Positions 1 to 8,509 of a stretch of 64,000 nucleotides of DNA are shown in pieces. This stretch comes from Candidatus Marispirochaeta associata (lineage in GTDB: Bacteria; Spirochaetota; Spirochaetia; JC444; Marispirochaetaceae), in contig JWTM01000273.1 of assembly GCA_001749745.1 (NCBI GenBank), positions 62,001-126,000 of the forward strand. The letters are read 5' to 3'. Under the pieces are notes generated by a model. That model did not search any database. It saw nothing but the letters and a program-made list of their open reading frames with translations, and was not told the origin of the DNA. Each line of letters starts with the position of its first letter. The stretch's first letter is position 1. The position numbers and the translations under genes are program-made.

Positions 1-2040
1 CGCCGGATCTTCCCCGCGAAGACTCAGCTGAAGATCATTGGTTCGCGGAAGGGGAAGCTCTGCCGGATCCCACATAGAGACGTTGTAGTAGAAGCTGTTA
101 TCCGAGACGAAGAGCTTCTGCAGCTCCCCGAGATTCTCGGCGGCGGCCTTGGAATCGGTAAAGTTGATAAAGAGTATGTTGAAGTGACCGGAAACGAGGG
201 CGAAGGTTTCGCTGACCGTCTCCCCCGCGGCGGTACGGATCTGCGCCTCCATCTCGGGTACCAGATTCTCGACGATCTCTACCCGGTCGGTCAGCTCCGA
301 GGAACGGAAGAAGATCACTATCCGATCGCTCGAGGGGGGAGAGATGATCTCCCGGGGAATGCGGGGCAGGAGCAGGAGAACGCCGGTAGCGAGGAGCAAA
401 AAGGAGATCAAGACCGTCAATCCCGCCCGGCCTCGTCCCCGGATCAGGAAGCGCAGCAGTCGTCCGTAGCCCCGACTCATCCCGCGAAAAGCCGCCTCGG
501 AAGCCCGGGTCAACGCCGATCGCCGGGTAAGGGTATCCGCCGTCTTAGGCCGGTAGAGACGATAAGCCAAAAGGGGGATCAGCGTAAGGGAGATAATCAG
601 GGAGAAGACCAGGGCATAGATAACCGTACTGGCCTGATCGCCGAGAATCGCGTTCGTCAGCGGTGCGGTAAAGGAGATCGGCAGGAAGACCAGTACCGTG
701 GTCAGGGTCGATGCAGCCACCGGCGCCGCCACCTCCCGAACCGAACGGATCAGCATAGAACGGATCGCCGGCCGATCGGGGAGATTCTCGGTCTCGAAGT
801 AGTGGCGGTGAATATTCTCCAATACGACGATCGAAGGGTCGATAACCATCCCCACCGCCAACGCAATCCCGCCCAGGGAGATCAGATTGAGGCTGATCCC
901 GAAGGCGTACATCAGGATAAAGGAGAGCACCAGCGTCACCGGCAGGGAGATCCCGATCAAAAGGGTGTTCCTGAGCTCCCCCAGACTCAAAAGCACGATC
1001 AGCATCGCCAAACCGGCGCCGATCAGGGCCGCACGAACCACGTTACGAATCGAGATATTGATGTACTCCGCCGGATCCACATAAAACTCGAAGCGGGTAT
1101 CTTCAGGCAGGATTCCGTCGCTGACCGCAGTGTTGAGGATGCGGCGCAAAGAGGCGGACATCTCGCGTACATTACCCCCCTCCTTCGGGGTGGCGTTGAT
1201 CCGGATAGCCTGACTCCCCTCGATTACCAGCGCCTGCCGGGGCAGGGTATAGCTCAGACTGATATCGGCCACGTCAGAGAGGCGAACCCGGGTGTCGCCC
1301 CGATCGAGGATGATCAACTGTTCCAATTCAGGCAGGGACTCGACCCCGTCGATCAGGCGCACGCCGTAGTCCTGTTCTCCATCCTCCAGAGATCCCAAGG
1401 GACGCGGCAGGATTCCTGTGCGAAAGGCGGAGTCCACCTCGAGAATAGTCAGCCCATAAGCCAAGAGGGATTCCTGCCTGAGGGTGACCTTCACCTCTCG
1501 ATCCTCGATGTTGAGCACCTCCACCGTCTCGGCATCCTCGATCCGGCTTAGCTCGGCCTCCACCGAGTTCTTCAGAATGCGGTAGAGGGCGCGGGGCGAA
1601 AGGGACGGCGAACGGACCCCCATCAACAGAAAACCGGCGTTCTCGCCGGAGAAGAAGCGCACAAAGTAGTTATCCCGGATCTCCGCCGGCAGTAAGGCGT
1701 CTATCCCGTTCATGGCCGCCTCGACCTCGGCCTTGGCGGTATCGCTGTCGACCTGCCAATCGAAGGTGAGGCTGAAATCGCTCGAGTCGCTCTGGTACTC
1801 CGCCTCGAGGATGTCCACACCGTCGATACCGATCAGCCTGCTCTCCACATCATCGCCGAAGCGGGTGGAGAAATCGACCGCCGAGTAGCCGGTATGGGTA
1901 ATGCGCACATAAACCCGGGGGCGTTGGGTTTGGGGATAGAGTTGAACCGGAAGCCGGAGGACAAGTACCCCGCCGAGAATCACCCCTAAAAGCACGAGAA
2001 GAAAGACTACCTTCTCCCGCCGGAAGAGTGCGGACAGCAT
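1..2040 (-). CDS. RND efflux permease, C-terminus cut by window edge
   Basis: Inner-membrane proton-driven RND exporter subunit of the AcrB/CusA type. The reading frame starts at the ATG at 2038-2040 and runs open off the left edge, giving 680 codons of an expected 1000 or so. An N-terminal membrane segment (about residues 11-28) is followed by the periplasmic porter region, then a transmembrane block holding the family-typical GGIALAVGMVIDPSIVVLENI stretch (here PSIVVLENI replaces the commoner DNAIVVVENI). A further membrane segment opens the second half near residue 540. The gene begins one base after the adaptor gene stops, so the two form an operon. The substrate cannot be read from sequence. 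No outer-membrane channel gene is visible beside it; it could lie beyond the edge. Confidence 0.9.
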   Translation of the reverse strand, partial: MLSALFRREKVVFLLVLLGVILGGVLVLRLPVQLYPQTQRPRVYVRITHTGYSAVDFSTRFGDDVESRLIGIDGVDILEAEYQSDSSDFSLTFDWQVDSDTAKAEVEAAMNGIDALLPAEIRDNYFVRFFSGENAGFLLMGVRSPSLSPRALYRILKNSVEAELSRIEDAETVEVLNIEDREVKVTLRQESLLAYGLTILEVDSAFRTGILPRPLGSLEDGEQDYGVRLIDGVESLPELEQLIILDRGDTRVRLSDVADISLSYTLPRQALVIEGSQAIRINATPKEGGNVREMSASLRRILNTAVSDGILPEDTRFEFYVDPAEYINISIRNVVRAALIGAGLAMLIVLLSLGELRNTLLIGISLPVTLVLSFILMYAFGISLNLISLGGIALAVGMVIDPSIVVLENIHRHYFETENLPDRPAIRSMLIRSVREVAAPVAASTLTTVLVFLPISFTAPLTNAILGDQASTVIYALVFSLIISLTLIPLLAYRLYRPKTADTLTRRSALTRASEAAFRGMSRGYGRLLRFLIRGRGRAGLTVLISFLLLATGVLLLLPRIPREIISPPSSDRIVIFFRSSELTDRVEIVENLVPEMEAQIRTAAGETVSETFALVSGHFNILFINFTDSKAAAENLGELQKLFVSDNSFYYNVSMWDPAELPLPRTNDLQLSLRGEDPA

Positions 2041-2041
2041 C

Positions 2042-2947
2042 CTAGCGTCCTCCTCTGCCTGCGACAGGGGCGCCTTCCCGCTCCCGACCGCTCAAGGTCG
2101 TCAGATACTCTTCACCCGCTTCCAGGCCCGCGGTAATCAAGAGCGAATCGCCCATGGCGTCCCCGGTCGTAACCTCCCGCCGCACAAGCACCTGTTCATT
2201 CGAATCTACCAGCCAGAGATAGCTTTTACCGTAGCGCCTGTCGACGGCGGTAGCGGGAACAAAGATTCCCTCCACGGTTTCGGCGGGCAGGTCGATCAGC
2301 AGAAAGGCGCCGACGAAGAGCCCCTCGGCGGCGGGAAAACGAAAGCGTAACGAGAAGAGGCCGGTATCGTAATCCGGTTCGGGGGAGCGGCTTTCAAGGA
2401 GCCCCCTCACAAGCGTTCCCTCGACCCCATGGGCCTCGACCGCCTGGCCTACCCGGATACTAAAGGCGTCCTTGTCGCTCACCTTCGCCTCGAGACGATA
2501 GCCCCCGATGCCGATCAGGGTAACCACCGGATCTCCTTCGCGGACCTCCTCTCCCGGATCACGGGCCACCGCCGATACAATCCCCTCTATTCTGGCCAGT
2601 TCCGGGACGGGTTTGAAGTTCTGTCCCGCCTCGTTCCGGTCAACGGTAAAGAGGACCTCCCCCGCACCCACCCTGTCGCCGACCTTGTAGGCAAGATCCT
2701 GGACAAGTCCATCGGAGCCTGCGGAGTGGACCAGCCGCCGCTCCGGCTCGAGTCTGCCGCCCACCTGAATGATCCTGCTGCGGGTCTCGGACTCTGCCGT
2801 CGCGACTGCAGGCGGCCGACCGCGGTTAGCGGCGGAGGGTTCCCGGCTTTCCTCGGCAGGAGGGGTATCCTCAGGACCGCAAGCGGCGAATAGAAACAGA
2901 CTGGTCAGTACAAGAAATATGAGCCGAGGCCCTCGATGCATACCCAT
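2042..2947 (-). CDS. RND periplasmic adaptor lipoprotein, short form
   Basis: Membrane-fusion (HlyD/AcrA-type) subunit that would link the RND permease to an outer-membrane channel. The start at 2947 is chosen because it gives a signal peptide ending in the lipobox LFAAC, so the protein should be lipid-anchored; an upstream extension of the frame to 3133 runs into the divergent MATE gene and has no signal peptide. 301 residues: an N-terminal lipoyl-like half, then a barrel and a membrane-proximal domain (about 170-290). The two lipoyl halves are joined by only about 20 residues, so the long alpha-helical hairpin of AcrA-type adaptors appears to be missing. That is unusual and may change how it meets a channel. 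It is co-transcribed with the permease. Confidence 0.85.
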   Translation of the reverse strand: MGMHRGPRLIFLVLTSLFLFAACGPEDTPPAEESREPSAANRGRPPAVATAESETRSRIIQVGGRLEPERRLVHSAGSDGLVQDLAYKVGDRVGAGEVLFTVDRNEAGQNFKPVPELARIEGIVSAVARDPGEEVREGDPVVTLIGIGGYRLEAKVSDKDAFSIRVGQAVEAHGVEGTLVRGLLESRSPEPDYDTGLFSLRFRFPAAEGLFVGAFLLIDLPAETVEGIFVPATAVDRRYGKSYLWLVDSNEQVLVRREVTTGDAMGDSLLITAGLEAGEEYLTTLSGREREGAPVAGRGGR

Positions 2948-3002
2948 TCGATTCTCCAGTTCCAGGCGCCAAGAGAGAGTACCTTGGCCTGTGAGGCTAA
3001 AT

Positions 3003-4409
3003 ATGATACCAATATGCCCTAAAATGAAAATAAAAATCGACAAGAATTTTATTGCTTCCCTTATCAGTTTAGCGCTCCCCATAGCCGCGCAGAGCTTTCT
3101 CCTCTCGTCGGTCAACTTCATCGATAATTTCATGATCGGCCGGCTGGGAGAGAAGAGTATCGCCGCCGTGGCCCTGGGGAATCAGGTCTACTTTCTGGTC
3201 ATGCTGCTCCTCTTCGGCATCACATCCGGAACCGGTATCTTTGCTTCTCAATACTGGGGCAAAAGGGATACCGTCAATATCCAGCGCATCCAGGGATTTA
3301 CCCTGGTCGTCAGCGTATCGGCCTGTCTACTGATCAGCGTCGTCGCCGTCAGTATGCCGGCGCGGATCATCGGTCTCTTGACGCAGGATAGCGAGGTTGT
3401 CCGCTCAGGCGCCGGCTACCTCGCCATCGTCGCCTTCTCGTATCCCCTGACGGCAATAACCTTTACCTTCGCCATGGTACTCCGCTCATCCGGTTTTACC
3501 AAGGTCCCATTTACGGCGGCCGCAGCCGCTCTGCTGACGAACGTGATCCTGAACGCCCTGCTCATCTTCGGCTTCCTCTTCTTCCCCGCCTTGGGCGTCC
3601 GGGGAGCCGCCATCGGAACGCTTGTAGCCCGCTCCCTGGAAACGGCTCTGATCGTCGGCATCAGCTACCGCAGGAAGCTCCCGGCCGCGACCAAGCTGCA
3701 GACCGCGATCGACTGGAACCGGAATCAGCTTTTCCGTATCGGGCGAACCGCCCTACCGGTCGTCTTCAATGAAATCGGTTGGTCGACCGGCATGGTGATG
3801 CTGAATGCGGTCTTCGCCCGGATCAGCACCGAGGCCATTGCAGCACGGAACATCGCCGATACTTTTTTCAGGCTTTTACTGGTCCTCTTTATCGGGATGG
3901 GTAACGGCGCGCACATCATGATCGGAAACTCGATAGGCTCCGGCGATGAGGAGGGCGCCCGCCGGCTGGCGGGACAGTTCTCCTTCTTGGGCCCCTTGAC
4001 GGCCGTGGGCGCCGGAATCGTCCTGGCCCTGCTCTCGCCCCTGGTACCCCTGCTGTTTAGCGTCTCCGACCTTACCGCCCTCTATATTACCCAGTTCCTG
4101 CTGGTGATCGCGGCGGCCTTCCCCTTCAAGGCCCTCTCCCTGATACAGATCGTCGGCATCTTCCGCGGCGGCGGGGATACCAAGTTCAGTATGGTCCTCG
4201 ATGCGGGGGGTGTCTGGCTGATCGGCCTGCCCCTGGCTTTCCTCTCCGGACTCGTATGGGCATGGCCGGCCTGGCTGGTCTTCGCCCTGGCCAGCTCGGA
4301 GGAGGTGGTTAAATCGATGATCGGCGCCCTGCGAACGGCAAGCGGCAAGTGGCTCAACAACCTGACCGAGGATGAGCCCGGTACGCCTTTTGAAAAGGCG
4401 CCCAAGTAG
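3003..4409 (+). CDS. MATE family multidrug/cation exporter
   Basis: Sodium- or proton-coupled MATE (NorM/DinF superfamily) inner-membrane exporter, 468 residues, about 12 hydrophobic segments. The early ALPIAAQSFLLSSVNFIDNFMIG stretch is the typical MATE first helix, and the two halves repeat the pattern. The ATG at 3003 is preceded by GAGG six bases upstream (2993-2996). An in-frame ATG at 3024 is the alternative start, and a longer open frame back to 2769 overlaps the adaptor lipoprotein and is rejected. It is divergent from the RND adaptor, with about 55 bases between starts. The last codons include a perfect palindrome (4384-4400), with no T-run after it. Substrate unknown. Confidence 0.9.
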   Translation: MIPICPKMKIKIDKNFIASLISLALPIAAQSFLLSSVNFIDNFMIGRLGEKSIAAVALGNQVYFLVMLLLFGITSGTGIFASQYWGKRDTVNIQRIQGFTLVVSVSACLLISVVAVSMPARIIGLLTQDSEVVRSGAGYLAIVAFSYPLTAITFTFAMVLRSSGFTKVPFTAAAAALLTNVILNALLIFGFLFFPALGVRGAAIGTLVARSLETALIVGISYRRKLPAATKLQTAIDWNRNQLFRIGRTALPVVFNEIGWSTGMVMLNAVFARISTEAIAARNIADTFFRLLLVLFIGMGNGAHIMIGNSIGSGDEEGARRLAGQFSFLGPLTAVGAGIVLALLSPLVPLLFSVSDLTALYITQFLLVIAAAFPFKALSLIQIVGIFRGGGDTKFSMVLDAGGVWLIGLPLAFLSGLVWAWPAWLVFALASSEEVVKSMIGALRTASGKWLNNLTEDEPGTPFEKAPK

Positions 4410-4493
4410 GAAGAGACTTGCCGCCCAGAAGGATCAGGGGGACACCGCTTCTATGCCGCCGCTTGGGACGATTTCTTGAGAATTCTCGAGGAT

Positions 4494-4513
4494 TACGACA
4501 AACAGCTGTCGTA
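4494..4513 (+). repeat. Inverted repeat between MATE and GyrI-like genes
   Basis: TACGACA and TGTCGTA, 7-base arms around a 6-base spacer. No T-run follows, so it is more likely an operator or a minor mRNA hairpin than an intrinsic terminator. A second short palindrome, GAGAATTCTC, lies just upstream near 4477-4488. The 142-base gap 4410-4551 holds nothing else I recognise apart from the ribosome-binding site AGGAGG before 4552. Confidence 0.35.
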
Positions 4514-4551
4514 GTAGAAGGGATAGGATTGTCTCATTCAGGAGGCATTCT

Positions 4552-5193
4552 ATGAAAATTATTGTAATTGCAGGGATCGTATTCATCCTGCTTCTGCTGG
4601 CGGCAGTCCTCATTCTGCTCTCCCCGCATCTTTATCTCCCGAAACAGAAGGATTTCGCCGACAAGCTCGATCCGAGAATTCATGAGAAAGCGGCTGTTCC
4701 CGCCTTGACCGTAGAGTTCGACGGAGACCCGGATATAGTAATCAGCGCGGCTTACAAGAGCCTCTTCAAGGCCTACTACCGCCTGAAAGGCGCGCCCAAA
4801 GGACCCGGGCAGCCGGCGCCCCTCGCCCGCTACCGCAACTTCTCGGCGGAGAGCATCGGTACCGTGAGCGAAGCCGAACTGAAAGCCCGGGACTGGCAGG
4901 GCTTCGTCGCTATCCCGCTGGCGTCAACCGTCGACACCCTCCCGGAATCAGGCAACATTGACTATCCGGTGCGCGTGGAACAACTCGAGTACGGCACCGT
5001 GGCGGAGATTATACATCTCGGCCCTTATGATGAGGAGCATGCCGCTATCCGCCGACTCCTGGGCTACATCGACGAGCAGGGGTACCGAGTAGTAGGACTG
5101 CATGAGGAGGAGTATCTCCGCGGCCCCGGGGTTCCCCTGGTACGACCGGAGAGCTACATAACCGTTATCCGGTACCGGGTCGAGCGGAAATAA
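4552..5193 (+). CDS. Membrane-anchored GyrI-like ligand-binding domain protein
   Basis: 213 residues: an N-terminal membrane anchor (about 4-24), then a domain resembling the GyrI-like/AraC effector-binding (SOUL-fold) family, best seen in the C-terminal half with the IIHLGPYDEEHAAIRRLLGYI and RPESYITVIRYRVE stretches. Members bind small hydrophobic molecules; many are the sensor half of transcription activators, but no DNA-binding domain is present here. A strong AGGAGG site precedes the ATG. It is followed by a separate promoter for the TetR gene, so it is probably a single-gene unit. The membrane tether would place the binding domain on one membrane face; the ligand is unknown. Confidence 0.7.
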   Translation: MKIIVIAGIVFILLLLAAVLILLSPHLYLPKQKDFADKLDPRIHEKAAVPALTVEFDGDPDIVISAAYKSLFKAYYRLKGAPKGPGQPAPLARYRNFSAESIGTVSEAELKARDWQGFVAIPLASTVDTLPESGNIDYPVRVEQLEYGTVAEIIHLGPYDEEHAAIRRLLGYIDEQGYRVVGLHEEEYLRGPGVPLVRPESYITVIRYRVERK

Positions 5194-5204
5194 TTCCCTC
5201 TACC

Positions 5205-5233
5205 TTGACAACTTCACCGATTCTCCATAAGAT
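5205..5233 (+). promoter_or_regulatory. Sigma-70 promoter of the tetR-type gene
   Basis: TTGACA (5205-5210), a 17-base spacer and TAAGAT (5228-5233). This is a near-consensus housekeeping promoter; transcription should begin near 5240, inside the palindromic operator. Confidence 0.8.
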
Positions 5234-5236
5234 GCA

Positions 5237-5265
5237 ATCGAACACTGTTCGAAACAGTGTTCGAT
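5237..5265 (+). promoter_or_regulatory. Perfect 29-base palindromic operator
   Basis: Arms ATCGAACACTGTT and AACAGTGTTCGAT are exact reverse complements around a central CGA. The site starts four bases after the -10 box and covers the expected transcription start of the TetR-family gene that follows, the usual layout for autorepression by a TetR dimer pair. That this regulator binds it is inferred from position and symmetry. Confidence 0.8.
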
Positions 5266-5295
5266 ATTTTTGCTTTCAAGCACCGGGGGAAGGAT

Positions 5296-5868
5296 ATGCA
5301 GCAGGAACCAAGCGTTGAGCAGCGCATATTGGAATCAACCATTGAACTCATTATCGAGCACCAGGCCTTCGACAAGGTATCGATGCGCAAAATAGCGGAC
5401 AAAGCGGGTGTTGCCGTGAGTATGGTGAACTATCACTTTCAGACCAAGGAGAACTTGATCAATCTGGCGATCCAATCCTACATCGGCCGCATCATAGAGA
5501 ATTCACAAAGCAGCTCTGCCTCTCCCCGCACACACCTTAAGAGTTCGGCCGCCTTTCTCGCAGCTCATCCCGGGGTATCCCGGGTGTCAATACTTCAGGA
5601 TTTGCAGAATCCCCACGAGGGAGATAACACCCAACGGATTGAAGAGCTCGTACTCCGTCAACTCGAATCTTCGGATAAAGAGGGCGCTGATTCCGTTCAG
5701 GTAAAGCTACGGGCAATTATGCAGGTCGCCACTATTCAGCATCTCTTCCTCCGCTCGGATCTCTACGAGAAAAGCTTAAACCTCGATTTTTTAGATAAGG
5801 ATGATCGGGACCGGATAATGGACCTGATCATAGAGATTATTCATAGCGATGCAACAAGCCAAGCATGA
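5296..5868 (+). CDS. TetR/AcrR family transcriptional repressor
   Basis: 190 residues. The N-terminal TetR helix-turn-helix is clear (about residues 10-55: ILESTIELIIEH, then VSMRKIADKAGVAVSMVNYHF). The C-terminal half is a variable helical ligand domain with no recognisable specificity. The ATG at 5296 follows a purine-rich GGGGGAAGG; an in-frame GTG at 5257 would lie inside the operator and is rejected. It is transcribed from the strong promoter at 5205-5233 and probably represses itself through the 29-base palindrome. The next gene starts 10 bases after its stop and encodes a flavin reductase, so that enzyme is the likely regulated function. Confidence 0.9.
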   Translation: MQQEPSVEQRILESTIELIIEHQAFDKVSMRKIADKAGVAVSMVNYHFQTKENLINLAIQSYIGRIIENSQSSSASPRTHLKSSAAFLAAHPGVSRVSILQDLQNPHEGDNTQRIEELVLRQLESSDKEGADSVQVKLRAIMQVATIQHLFLRSDLYEKSLNLDFLDKDDRDRIMDLIIEIIHSDATSQA

Positions 5869-5878
5869 GAGGAAGGGA

Positions 5879-6667
5879 ATGAAAATTTTAGCGATTTTAG
5901 GCAGCCCGCGAGGCAAGGGAAGCGGATCCTCCATAGTCCGTGAATTAGAAGCCGGTATGCAGATCCATGGAGAAGTCGAGTTCGAATACCTGTTTCTGAA
6001 GGATCAACATCTCGAGTTATGTAAGGGATGCTTTGCATGCGTGACCCGGGGCGAGGAGCGCTGTCCCCTCAAGGACGACAGAGAGAAGATAGAAGCCAAG
6101 ATTGACGCGGCCGACGGACTGGTTCTCGTTTCACCCTGTTATGTCTCGAATGTGAGCTGGCTCATGAAGAACTTCATCGATCGTATGTGTTATACGAATC
6201 ATCGGCCCCGTTTCTTTCACCAGAAGGTCGCAATCATCGCCAATGCGGGATCCGGCATGGAGAAGACTATCGAGAACATGCGACTTGCCCTGGGAAAGGG
6301 ACCCGAAATTGTAGGTGATTTGAGCTATCTCACTCCCCCGTGGCCGCTCTCCCCGTCGGTGGAACAGAAACAGGCTGAGGCCGTAAGAAAGCTGGCCGGT
6401 AAGCTCTACAGCTCAATTCAACGCGATGCAGCCCGAAACGGTCTCCCCCTTAAACCGAGTTTCTCCGACTATCTGCATTTCCGCTTCTTTAAAAGGATCT
6501 CAGCGGATGTTCAGCACTTTCTGAAGGCCGACTGGGAGTATTACAAGCAACTGGGATCATACTATTACCCGGTAAAAATCAGCCTCTTCAAAAGAACAGT
6601 CACCGGCCTGATACTGCGCCTGGGAATGCTCATGATGAAGGATCTCTCGCCGTATACCAGGAATTGA
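5879..6667 (+). CDS. Flavodoxin-fold NAD(P)H:FMN oxidoreductase
   Basis: 262 residues. The start MKILAILGSPRGKGSGSS carries the phosphate-binding loop of NADPH-dependent FMN reductases and iron-sulfur flavoproteins. The CKGCFACVTRGEERCPLKDD segment (about 50-70) has the cysteine pattern of that family, and SPCYVSNVSWLMKNFIDR is the conserved flavin-side helix. The C-terminal 70 residues extend beyond the core fold. The ATG at 5879 has AGGAAGGG just before it. It forms an operon with the TetR gene, so expression is probably induced when the repressor binds its ligand, perhaps a quinone or other electrophile; that substrate class is a guess. Confidence 0.8.
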   Translation: MKILAILGSPRGKGSGSSIVRELEAGMQIHGEVEFEYLFLKDQHLELCKGCFACVTRGEERCPLKDDREKIEAKIDAADGLVLVSPCYVSNVSWLMKNFIDRMCYTNHRPRFFHQKVAIIANAGSGMEKTIENMRLALGKGPEIVGDLSYLTPPWPLSPSVEQKQAEAVRKLAGKLYSSIQRDAARNGLPLKPSFSDYLHFRFFKRISADVQHFLKADWEYYKQLGSYYYPVKISLFKRTVTGLILRLGMLMMKDLSPYTRN

Positions 6668-6716
6668 GAGAGGTAATGTAGGACACTCCCTTTCATGGGT
6701 GTGATCGCCACCGCTT

Positions 6717-7676
6717 TCATAGATTTTCCTCAACGGAAATAACCAACTTACCGAAGACGTCGCCCCGGGAGAGCCGTTCGATCGCGGCAGGTACCTCCGC
6801 CAGGGGGTACTGCCTGTCGATAATCACCTTGAGCTTCCCCGCCGACCAGGCCCCTGCCAGGCGCTCGAGATCCCGTCGATTGGGCCGGTGCAGGACCAGT
6901 CCCATGCGACGACCGCCGAAGAGGAGCAGAGAGAATATCGCCCGGGCGGTACCGCCGACCGCCGCCATCCGGCCACCGGGATTAAGGGCGCGGCTGTATT
7001 CGGCCAGCCGCCGCCGGGCGGTAACATCCAGGATAAGATCATAGCGATCTGAGTCCCGGCAGAAATCCTCTCGCTCGTAGTCAATGACCCGGTCGGCGCC
7101 GAGCTCTGTAAGCCTTTCAAGCTTATCCCCCCGGTCGACGCAGCTCACCACAGCGCCGAGCTCCTTTGCCATTTGCAGCGCCAGGGTGCCGACCCCGCCG
7201 CCGGCGCCGACGATCAGGAGTCGCTCGCCCGCCTTTATTCCGCCGTACTTCTCCAGGCCCTGCAGCGCCAGCACCCCTGCCTGGGGCACCGCGGCCGCCT
7301 CGGCGAAGCTCATTCCATCCGGCATCCGAGCCAGCTCCTGCTCTTCGGCCCGGGCATACTCGGCGAATCCGCCCCAAGCCCCCGCGGAGAGATCGCCGAA
7401 TACCCGGTCGCCTATCGTAAAGTCCCCGGCCTCCGGCCCGACCGCTTCGACTACACCGGCCACGTCGCAGCCGAGGACCTTCCGTTTAGGACCGAAGGGA
7501 CCTCCCTCCAAGCGGGAGAGCCAGGGTGCGCCCCGCACCAGGTCGACGTCCCAGGAATTAACCCCGCTAGCCGCTACTTTGATTACCACCTCACCCTTTC
7601 TTGGAACCGGCCGGGGGAGCTCCTCCAGACTCATATGCTCCGGAGAGCCGTAACGACTCAAAGTAACAGCTTTCAT
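6717..7676 (-). CDS. Zinc-free MDR oxidoreductase (quinone reductase-like)
   Basis: 319-residue medium-chain dehydrogenase/reductase of the NADPH:quinone reductase branch. The N-terminal GroES-like domain includes VKVAASGVNSWDVDLVRG and VLGCDVAGVVEAVG; the Rossmann motif is VGAGGGVGTLALQMAKELGA (about 151-170). The catalytic and structural zinc cysteines of alcohol dehydrogenases are absent. Its start overlaps the end of the upstream C_GCAxxG-type gene by four bases (7673-7676), so the two are translationally coupled. Likely reduces quinones, enones or aldehydes with NADPH; the substrate is unknown. Confidence 0.85.
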   Translation of the reverse strand: MKAVTLSRYGSPEHMSLEELPRPVPRKGEVVIKVAASGVNSWDVDLVRGAPWLSRLEGGPFGPKRKVLGCDVAGVVEAVGPEAGDFTIGDRVFGDLSAGAWGGFAEYARAEEQELARMPDGMSFAEAAAVPQAGVLALQGLEKYGGIKAGERLLIVGAGGGVGTLALQMAKELGAVVSCVDRGDKLERLTELGADRVIDYEREDFCRDSDRYDLILDVTARRRLAEYSRALNPGGRMAAVGGTARAIFSLLLFGGRRMGLVLHRPNRRDLERLAGAWSAGKLKVIIDRQYPLAEVPAAIERLSRGDVFGKLVISVEENL

Positions 7677-8500
7677 ACCATTTCCTCCTGTAACGATCGG
7701 GCAAGGAAATCCAGAATTGCACTGCAGCCGAAGGAACGGATGAACTCCGCATGCTCCTCCGGAGTCTCGAAACTCCGTCCGCAGATCTCCCGACAGCTCA
7801 GCTTCGCGCCGGTCTCCTTCTTGAATGCTTTGACGAGATTCTTGGCGAACCGATTCTTGAAGGCAAGTTTCGTAGGATTCTCACGGCACCAGGTTTTACT
7901 GCCCTTCCAAACCGCCGCCCCCAGAGCGCCGCAGCCGGAACCGCTCAGACCGATACCGCCGGCCAGCCCCGCAACGCTCACCGCTTCCTCCCGGTCCGCG
8001 CCGATTCGCTTCAGAAGAGTGGTTGCACAGCTAAGCGGTGCATCTGTTACCGACGGCTCAAGTGCTTCCCGCAGCGTATCGGCCGCTTCCGGCGCCCACT
8101 CCGCCGCCAGGTCGAAGCAGGACCGAGTTTTCAAAAGGAGGAAGGCCGCCATACTTATGGGATTGGCAAAATTCGTCCGGGTAATGGCGCGACAATCGAT
8201 TTCGCCGGCATACTCGGCAAAATTGGCGGCTATCTGCTCTGAGGCTGCGATTGCGGTGGCGACCGCCTCACTCTCATCCGCATAACGACGATTGGCCTCG
8301 CGGCCCGCCGCCAGGACAGCCCCCCAGAGCATGCCGCATTGATGCCCCTTGGCGAGAATGCCGCCGGCCAGGGGATCGGCCGCCTGTTCATCGATCTCCG
8401 ATTCGTTTCCGAACTCGCGATTCATCAGATAAAAAAAGGTACGGGAACAGGTTCCCATCTGCCAGAAGACCCGGCGAGCATCGTCAATTATAGTCGCCAT
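7673..8500 (-). CDS. C_GCAxxG_C_C-type redox protein
   Basis: 275 residues, rich in Gly, Ala and Cys. GIGLSGSGCGALGAAVW near the middle matches the core GCxxG pattern of the C_GCAxxG_C_C family, a small class thought to be redox-active. Other Cys sit in HQCGMLWGAVLAAG (about 53-66), in CREICGR and in RSFGCSAILDFL near the end. The gene has a strong AAGGAGG site and overlaps the downstream MDR oxidoreductase by four bases, which suggests a joint redox role. It is longer than typical members (about 150 residues), with an N-terminal half I cannot assign beyond helices. No signal peptide, so cytoplasmic. Confidence 0.7.
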   Translation of the reverse strand: MATIIDDARRVFWQMGTCSRTFFYLMNREFGNESEIDEQAADPLAGGILAKGHQCGMLWGAVLAAGREANRRYADESEAVATAIAASEQIAANFAEYAGEIDCRAITRTNFANPISMAAFLLLKTRSCFDLAAEWAPEAADTLREALEPSVTDAPLSCATTLLKRIGADREEAVSVAGLAGGIGLSGSGCGALGAAVWKGSKTWCRENPTKLAFKNRFAKNLVKAFKKETGAKLSCREICGRSFETPEEHAEFIRSFGCSAILDFLARSLQEEMV

Positions 8501-8509
8501 ACAACCTCC

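Noticed and set aside
184..1551. Long plus-strand open frame of 455 codons
   Set aside because: It lies antisense to the RND permease, whose frame gives clear family motifs. Its protein is Arg/Asp/Gln-rich with no domain, typical of a shadow frame in GC-rich DNA.
4384..4400. Perfect 17-base palindrome CGCCTTTT-G-AAAAGGCG at the end of the MATE gene
   Set aside because: It is within coding sequence and no T-run follows, so it does not qualify as an intrinsic terminator.
5257..5295. GTG start giving a 13-residue extension of the TetR protein
   Set aside because: It lies inside the palindromic operator and just after the expected transcription start; the ATG at 5296 has its own ribosome-binding site.
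6668..6716. Possible terminator hairpin between the flavin reductase and MDR genes
   Set aside because: ACACTCCC and GGGTGTG pair only with a mismatch, and there is no T-run on either strand.
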